From NCBI GenBank assembly GCA_025455395.1, contig JALOMO010000048.1, positions 1 through 38,357 on the forward strand: a stretch of 38,357 nucleotides of DNA, given 5' to 3'. The DNA is from Bacteroidales bacterium (GTDB lineage: Bacteria > Bacteroidota > Bacteroidia > Bacteroidales > VadinHA17). Shown piece by piece: positions 33,188-38,357 of the stretch (within the stretch, counting starts at the first letter, position 1; the number at the start of each line of letters is the position of its first letter). A model generated the notes under the pieces. The model saw only the letters and a list, made by a program, of their open reading frames with translations. It did not search any database and was not told the origin of the DNA. Made by a program: the position numbers and the translations under genes.

Positions 33188-34414
33188 ATGCCATATTTGA
33201 TAAGGGGAGGACGCCTTCTGAGTAATTACCTCACCCGGGGCACCTCATTGAAGGTGGTAATTATTTCAGTCATCCTGTCAGTATCAACAACCGGATGTGA
33301 GAGAAAAGGATTCACAGTATCTGGTCGTATTGAGGGTGCGGGGAACGGTGATTATATTTTGCTAAGGGAAGTAAAACCGAACCTCCTTGTAACCGTTGAT
33401 TCTGTTATACCATCACGCGACGGAAGTTTTGAATTCAGGTCTGAGATAGCATTCCCGTCATTTTTTCTGCTCAGTATGGGTGGTGATAACTTTCTTACGC
33501 TGCTGGTTCATCCGGGAGACAAAATAAACATCACAGCTGGCGCCGGCAAAATATCATCACCCTCGTCGGTGACCGGTTCCGAAGCCACAAATTCAATGCT
33601 CCGATTCCGCCGCGACCACGATATGGTGATCGGCGAACTTGAGAGGCTGACAAAAGCATACAATGACAGTATCGGCAGTAACCGCCTGCCTGTTATCATG
33701 GACAGTCTTGACAGGAAAGCTGCAGGAATAGTAGCAGATTTCCGTGAAAAGGCAATCATATATCTTGATGAGAACAAGAGTTCGATGGTCTCCATTTTCC
33801 TCCTGAACCAGCAGGTCGTGCCGGGACTGCAGCTCTTTGACCCGGCAAAGGAACCTGATCTGTTCTACCGGGCTGATTCAATGCTATATGCCCTTTACCC
33901 TGAGTCAGACCTGGTGCTTGATCTTCACACCTTCGTGGCCCGATTGAGACGGTCTGTCTCCTTCGGCAGTGAAACAGACGGGAGCATAGGCGAGGGTGAC
34001 CTGCTGCCTGATATTGCCCTGCCTGGTCCGGATGGCGATACAATCATGCTCTCATCTTTGAGAGGAAGCATTGTACTGGTTGACTTCTGGGCTGCCTGGT
34101 GCCCTCCATGCCGCGAAGAGAACCCGAACCTCGTCAGATTATATGACATATACCACTACCGCGGATTCGATATCTTCCAGGTCTCACTCGATATCAGGAA
34201 AGAAGAATGGACCGAGGCAATAAGGAAAGACAGAGTGGGCCGATGGAAGCATGTAAGCGACCTGAAATACCGCGATTCGGAGGTAGTGAAGAGATTCGGT
34301 CTGACAGAGATACCTTGCAACTACCTGATTGACCGCGACGGAAGAGTTATTGCAATAAACCTGAGAGGTGAAATGCTCCAGAAAAAACTTGTTGAACTGT
34401 TTGACCGGCAATAG
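33188..34414 (+). CDS. TlpA-like thiol-disulfide oxidoreductase lipoprotein
   Basis: This 408-residue protein has an N-terminal membrane/lipoprotein signal ending in STTGC (C37). A DUF4369-type beta domain follows (about 40-130: FTVSGRIEGAGNGDYILLRE), then a helical linker. The C-terminal thioredoxin fold (about 265-408) has LPDIALPGPDGDTIMLSSLR, the active-site WCPPC (C305/C308) and a cis-Pro in TEIPCNYL. Proteins of this type reduce or exchange disulfides in the periplasm. The start at 33188 is used because earlier starts lie upstream of the -7 element. A degenerate paralog follows 47 bp downstream. Confidence 0.92.
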   Translation: MPYLIRGGRLLSNYLTRGTSLKVVIISVILSVSTTGCERKGFTVSGRIEGAGNGDYILLREVKPNLLVTVDSVIPSRDGSFEFRSEIAFPSFFLLSMGGDNFLTLLVHPGDKINITAGAGKISSPSSVTGSEATNSMLRFRRDHDMVIGELERLTKAYNDSIGSNRLPVIMDSLDRKAAGIVADFREKAIIYLDENKSSMVSIFLLNQQVVPGLQLFDPAKEPDLFYRADSMLYALYPESDLVLDLHTFVARLRRSVSFGSETDGSIGEGDLLPDIALPGPDGDTIMLSSLRGSIVLVDFWAAWCPPCREENPNLVRLYDIYHYRGFDIFQVSLDIRKEEWTEAIRKDRVGRWKHVSDLKYRDSEVVKRFGLTEIPCNYLIDRDGRVIAINLRGEMLQKKLVELFDRQ

Positions 34415-34461
34415 CCTGTCTCTATTTTTTACTTTATTTGTACCTGAAATCAATACCTGAA

Positions 34462-35616
34462 ATGAATAAATTTATACCGATAGTATTACTGGCTGCGGCA
34501 TTTACAGGATGCAGCAGTGAAGAAAAAGTTACCATAAGAGGCTCGTTCGATGAAGATATGGAAGGGGTCATTTACCTTGACCAGTCTGATGTCAACACGA
34601 ATAAAGTGATTGATTCGGCAGAGATAAAAGGCGGCCACTTCCGATTCAAAGCAGAACTAAGCGGTCCGGAGTTCTTTCAGGTCAGGCTCGGAAAAGATGA
34701 TTTCGTCGGACTGCTGGCCATGCCAGGTGAGGAGATAACGCTGACTTTCGGGGCATCACCGCTGGTAATGAATTATGAGGTTGAAGGGTCACCCGGATCA
34801 CTGAAGATAAAGGAACTCGATCAAAGGCTTTTTATTACAATTACCCGACTTGACTCACTAAAGAATATATATTCCTCACTGTCAGAAGAGGAACTTGTTG
34901 CCAGGGGAAAAGAACTTGAGACTGCTTACCTGGCGATTGTGGAGGCACAACGTAAACAAAATATCAACTTCATCCTTAACAACATTACCTCAATGGCCTC
35001 TGTAAAGGCAGTTTACCAGAGGCTCGATGAGAACGCTTATGTACTTTATCAGCCTCGTGACCTGCAGTTTCTTAAAATCGTTTCAGATTCATTGTCGGTA
35101 AAATACCCCGAATCAAGACATGTCATTGCCCTCAGGGAGAATGTAACCTCTGAGATAAACCAGATGTATATAAACAGACTGGCTACCATTGCAGCCCAGT
35201 CACCTGTGACAGGCAACGACCCCAGACTCCCCGATACCGATGGAAAAATCATCGCTCTTTCTTCATTAAGGGGAAAATATGTTCTTGTATCATTCTGGGC
35301 AACCACATCGGAGGAGTGCATTGCAGAGATAGCAGCACTGAAAAGCATTTACTCACTTTACAGGAACAAAGGTCTTGAGATCTACCAGATAAGCCTCGAT
35401 GCCAGTGAGGAGCGCTGGAAGAGCATGGTACAATTCGAAGAGATACCATGGATAAGTGTAAGAGAACCTGACCCTCAGAATCCTGTTTATACAAGGGCAA
35501 TGGGCATCCAGGCGGTCCCGGCAAACCTGCTCTATGACCCTGAGGGAAACATCATCAACACCAATCTCTTCGGCCGTAACCTGCAGATACGCATGGACCA
35601 GATCTTCAACAAATAA
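34462..35616 (+). CDS. Thioredoxin-fold lipoprotein with Ser in place of the first active-site Cys
   Basis: This 384-residue lipoprotein (FTGC, C17) has the same DUF4369-plus-thioredoxin layout as its upstream neighbour. The thioredoxin part shows PRLPDTDGKIIALSSLRGKY and the core SFWATTSEECIAE, where the usual C-x-x-C reads S283-E-E-C286; C286 is the only cysteine apart from the lipidated C17. The cis-Pro segment (GIQAVPANL) is kept. Such a protein cannot make the normal intramolecular disulfide. It may act by single-cysteine chemistry or as a binding protein. The chosen start gives the signal peptide directly. lpxH follows 6 bp downstream. Confidence 0.9.
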   Translation: MNKFIPIVLLAAAFTGCSSEEKVTIRGSFDEDMEGVIYLDQSDVNTNKVIDSAEIKGGHFRFKAELSGPEFFQVRLGKDDFVGLLAMPGEEITLTFGASPLVMNYEVEGSPGSLKIKELDQRLFITITRLDSLKNIYSSLSEEELVARGKELETAYLAIVEAQRKQNINFILNNITSMASVKAVYQRLDENAYVLYQPRDLQFLKIVSDSLSVKYPESRHVIALRENVTSEINQMYINRLATIAAQSPVTGNDPRLPDTDGKIIALSSLRGKYVLVSFWATTSEECIAEIAALKSIYSLYRNKGLEIYQISLDASEERWKSMVQFEEIPWISVREPDPQNPVYTRAMGIQAVPANLLYDPEGNIINTNLFGRNLQIRMDQIFNK

Positions 35617-35622
35617 CCGAAG

Positions 35623-36378
35623 ATGTTGGAAGGCAAAAAAGTATACTTCGCATCAGATTTCCATCTCGGACTAGCTGCAGGAACCAATCCTCGTGCGAGG
35701 GAAGAGAGAGTCGTTGCATGGCTGCATCAGGCCTCTGCTGACGCTCATGCAATATACTTGCTGGGAGATATCTTCGACTTTTGGTGGGAATATAAGAAGG
35801 TGGTCCCAAAGGGATTTACCCGTTTTCTCGGAATGCTCTCTTCCCTGACAGACAGAGGGATTGACGTGCACCTGTTCACTGGCAATCACGACCTGTGGAT
35901 GAAGAATTACCTGGAGGAGGAATGCGGCGTCACTATTCATCATGAGCCCCTGCTTGAGACCATAGGAGGTGAACTGTTCTATCTGGCCCACGGAGAAGGC
36001 CTTAGTACCAAAAGCATCAGTTTCAGAATAATCCTCTCTTTGTTTAACAACAAAATGCTGCAGAGAATCTATTCAGCAATCCATCCGAGGATAGGATTGG
36101 GTATTGGCCATGCTTGGTCTAACAGCAGCCGGCTTGCAAAACATGTTTCACTTCCCTTCCTGGGGGAAGAGAACGAAGACCTGATACGTCACACACGGAA
36201 GGTTGTGAGAGAAGGATGTGAGGCACGCTACTTTATCTATGGTCACAGGCACCTGCCGCTAACATTCGACGAGAACGGAAGAAGAATGATAATACTGGGA
36301 GACTGGTTCAGCTTTACAAGCTATGCCGTTTATGACGGCAGGGAGCTGACGCTTATTTGCGAGCCGCTGAAGGCCTGA
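35623..36378 (+). CDS. lpxH: UDP-2,3-diacylglucosamine diphosphatase
   Basis: LpxH hydrolyses UDP-2,3-diacylglucosamine to lipid X plus UMP in lipid A synthesis, at the inner face of the inner membrane. The 251-residue protein has the calcineurin-like metallophosphoesterase motifs: ASDFHLGL, LGDIFDFWWEY, TGNHDLW, LAHGEG and YGHRHLP. This is the Bacteroidota LpxH pattern. It lies 6 bp after the thioredoxin-fold gene and overlaps the convergent SiaB-like gene by 26 bp. Confidence 0.93.
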   Translation: MLEGKKVYFASDFHLGLAAGTNPRAREERVVAWLHQASADAHAIYLLGDIFDFWWEYKKVVPKGFTRFLGMLSSLTDRGIDVHLFTGNHDLWMKNYLEEECGVTIHHEPLLETIGGELFYLAHGEGLSTKSISFRIILSLFNNKMLQRIYSAIHPRIGLGIGHAWSNSSRLAKHVSLPFLGEENEDLIRHTRKVVREGCEARYFIYGHRHLPLTFDENGRRMIILGDWFSFTSYAVYDGRELTLICEPLKA

Positions 36379-37480
36379 CTTTTACCCTTACCGTCAGGGT
36401 ATAATATGAATACTCTTCGTTTACCTCTTCAAACTGGTAATCAAGCTTGTTACCTGACCGGCGTGCCATTTCGAGAAGCCCCATGTATCCGGTTGAGGCT
36501 TCCTTCATATCCTGCCCCATAAGAGCAGTACGTAGAAGCAGTTTAAGCCCCTCCTCATCATACCTGTTAACCATGTCAAGCTTCTGCTTCAGGTGATCAA
36601 TATCTCTGTTCCTTATCAGGTTACCCGATGTGATAATATAAGACTTCCCAGTATTCCTGATCATAGCTACAGGTATGCCGTGCTGCTGCTCAGCCCTGAA
36701 CCCCGGGCTGTGCTGTGCCACGTTCTGCAGAAGCTCTATCAGAGCGGCAAAGACTCGCTTGTGCAGGTTATGCTGAAGCTCAGACTCATGCATCGTGGTC
36801 TCACTGAAGCTTAGCAGCTCCTTACCTATGTCATGTGTCAGCGGCCCTGCCCAGATGAAGTCAATCTTGTTCGATATCATCATACGCTCCATCTGCATCG
36901 CTCTCCTGCCATTGAATGCCATGACAGCACCCGGACTGTGTTCTCCCTTTCCCCCGGCATCAACCGTCTTGCTGAGAATGAAATAGGAGTATTCATCATC
37001 AATAGGTATGAAATCGTAATCAAGCTTATTCCCGGTCTTGCGGGCCATCTCGATCAGACCAAGACCAGCCCCTCCCTTGTGCCCGATATTTGAGTCCTGC
37101 AGCATCATCCTGTATACTTCCCTGATCTGTTCCGGATCAAGACTGTTGATTTTCTGAAGGTTACCCCTCAATCCATTCACATCCTCATTTCTGATTGTGT
37201 TTCCTGTAATAACGGTGTAACCGTCTGCCGTCTTGGTGTAGATTACCAGTGAGGTCATCTCGTGGACAGGGGTAGTGCTGTGCCTGGTTATATTCTGCAG
37301 GTTCTCGAGAACGAACATGAACAGACGCTTGCGACCCTGAAGGCTGAAGTCCGAAAACTCCATCTCCCTCTCGAGAAGGGTCAGAAGCAATACTGAATTG
37401 TCACTTGTTACCTGTCCGCGGTATGCGAACATCAGATGCTCGTTGGCAAGCCTGATTCTTAATCTTTTAGTTAGGTCCAT
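36353..37480 (-). CDS. Tandem SiaB/DUF6272-like protein (two GHKL-like domains)
   Basis: This 375-residue protein is a duplication. Repeat 1 (about 1-172) has a helix with MFVLENLQNITRHS (55-68), the GAGLGLIEMARKTGNKLDY motif (137-155) and a DEYSYFILS end. Repeat 2 (about 193-368) repeats this with AALIELLQNVAQHS (246-258), GYMGLLEMARRSGNKLDYQF (331-350) and EEYSYYTLTV. The paired ENLxN and GxGLxxL-like boxes resemble the N and G boxes of GHKL ATPases, and the family is close to SiaB-type kinases of the SiaABCD partner-switching pathways. No signal or membrane segment is seen. Confidence 0.75.
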   Translation of the reverse strand: MDLTKRLRIRLANEHLMFAYRGQVTSDNSVLLLTLLEREMEFSDFSLQGRKRLFMFVLENLQNITRHSTTPVHEMTSLVIYTKTADGYTVITGNTIRNEDVNGLRGNLQKINSLDPEQIREVYRMMLQDSNIGHKGGAGLGLIEMARKTGNKLDYDFIPIDDEYSYFILSKTVDAGGKGEHSPGAVMAFNGRRAMQMERMMISNKIDFIWAGPLTHDIGKELLSFSETTMHESELQHNLHKRVFAALIELLQNVAQHSPGFRAEQQHGIPVAMIRNTGKSYIITSGNLIRNRDIDHLKQKLDMVNRYDEEGLKLLLRTALMGQDMKEASTGYMGLLEMARRSGNKLDYQFEEVNEEYSYYTLTVRVKVRPSAARK

Positions 37481-37565
37481 ACTTTCCGACTAATATGGAG
37501 AGGTATATTTTATTCAGGCGCAAAATAATCAAAAAAGTCAGTGTTAAAAAATATTAAAGAGATTT

Positions 37566-38357
37566 TTATCCGGCCCATCCCTCGCGGTCGAGGCTGCGGT
37601 AGTTTATTGCCTCTGAAATATGGTCAGGATTGATATTCTCAGACCCGTCGAGGTCTGCAATTGTACGTGCCACCTTAAGTATTCTGTCATAGGCTCTTGC
37701 CGACAGTCCTCTCATTTCCATTGCAGCTCTGAGAAGGCGTCCTCCGGTTTCATCCAGGTGGCAATATCTCTTAATAAGAGATGATGTCATCTGCGCATTG
37801 CAGTATATCCCGTCGAAACCTGAATAACGCGTTGTCTGGCGGTCGCGAGCCTTTATAATCCTTTCCCGCACTGCCGCAGATGATTCTGCCGTGGCAGTTC
37901 CGGCAAGCTTCTCATAGTTCACCGGTACGACCTCTATATGGATATCTATGCGGTCAAGCAGCGGCCCCGATATGCGGCTGAGGTACTTCTGAACCATACC
38001 GGGCGAACAGGTACATGCCTTCTCAGGATGATTATGGAACCCGCAGGGGCAAGGATTCATTGAGGCAACGAGCATGAACGATGCCGGAAAATCGCAGCTG
38101 AGCTTTGCCCGTGCAATGGTAATTATCCTGTCCTCCAGCGGCTGCCGCAATACCTCGAGCACACTGCGTTTGAACTCCGGCAACTCATCAAGGAACAGCA
38201 CCCCGTTATGCGACAGGCTTATCTCACCGGGCTGCGGTACCGTCCCTCCACCCACCAGGGCAATGTCAGAACTGGTATGATGGGGGCTGCGGAAGGGACG
38301 GCGGGTCATGAGTGAGACATGGCTCTCAATCCTGCCGGCCACGGAGTGAATCTTCGT
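37566..38357 (-). CDS. YifB/ComM-type Mg-chelatase-like AAA ATPase (3' part)
   Basis: The gene runs off the right edge; at least 264 residues are in the window. They open with TKIHSVAG, the typical YifB stretch just after the Walker A region. [31 protein letters not shown] (Walker B), [11 protein letters not shown] and a zinc-type CTCSP segment follow. The end, with [20 protein letters not shown] and [11 protein letters not shown], is the family C-terminus. ComM helps branch migration in natural transformation. The GTG at 38342 is an internal codon, not the start. Confidence 0.92.
   Translation of the reverse strand, partial: TKIHSVAGRIESHVSLMTRRPFRSPHHTSSDIALVGGGTVPQPGEISLSHNGVLFLDELPEFKRSVLEVLRQPLEDRIITIARAKLSCDFPASFMLVASMNPCPCGFHNHPEKACTCSPGMVQKYLSRISGPLLDRIDIHIEVVPVNYEKLAGTATAESSAAVRERIIKARDRQTTRYSGFDGIYCNAQMTSSLIKRYCHLDETGGRLLRAAMEMRGLSARAYDRILKVARTIADLDGSENINPDHISEAINYRSLDREGWAG

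Noticed and set aside
1-38357. CRISPR arrays, tRNA, rRNA, transposases, prophage and integrase genes.
   Set aside because: None was seen on either strand. Short regularly repeated units were limited to the coding repeats and elements listed.

Overview
The window looks like chromosomal DNA of a Bacteroidota member, most likely Bacteroidales-like. The evidence is TAnnTTTG-type -7 promoter elements, mostly no Shine-Dalgarno sequences, a TonB-receptor/DUF4249/MG2 cassette, DUF4369-thioredoxin lipoproteins, a GT3-GT35 glycogen fusion enzyme, and many lipoproteins with a Cys after a short signal. Most of it is housekeeping and carbohydrate storage. No tRNA, rRNA, CRISPR array, transposase or prophage was recognised.

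Layout. Bases 1-645 are degenerate: the end of an RHS/YD-repeat gene with an in-frame stop, then two copies of a hairpin-rich dispersed element and a 24-bp perfect palindrome. Next come an unknown lipoprotein and a bifunctional-nuclease (DUF151)-thyA-folA operon on the minus strand, and divergently rplU-rpmA, serS, an EamA transporter, an S41 protease lipoprotein and ruvC on the plus strand. From 8.75 to 15 kb there is a mosaic: a ComF-type protein, a Cys-rich secreted protein, greA plus a HIT protein, two small conserved-looking proteins, a Rieske-like lipoprotein with altered ligands, ahcY and ribF. The greA leader carries a strand-specific terminator-like hairpin right after its promoter.

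From 15.0 to 21.9 kb lies an outer-membrane cassette: a frameshifted secreted protein, an STN-containing TonB-dependent receptor, a DUF4249 lipoprotein, and a large MG2-like protein ending in what resembles a receptor plug without a barrel. It is probably an uptake or surface-assembly unit of unknown substrate.

From 21.9 to 33.0 kb is a glycogen locus. A plus-strand branching enzyme converges, 2 bp apart, on a minus-strand set: GH133 debranching enzyme, GT4 glycosyltransferase, GH57 glycosidase, and a 1407-residue fusion of GT3 glycogen synthase with GT35 phosphorylase. Together they cover elongation, branching, debranching and phosphorolysis. No ADP-glucose pyrophosphorylase is present, which fits a UDP-glucose route.

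The right end holds two adjacent thioredoxin-fold lipoproteins (one with an intact CPPC, one with its first cysteine replaced by serine), lpxH, a tandem-duplicated SiaB/DUF6272-like protein, and the 3' part of a YifB/ComM-type AAA ATPase cut by the window edge. The best leads for something unusual are the greA leader hairpin, the barrel-less plug protein, the Cys-to-Ser thioredoxin paralog, the tandem SiaB-like protein and the Rieske-like protein. None of them proves a new system from sequence alone.
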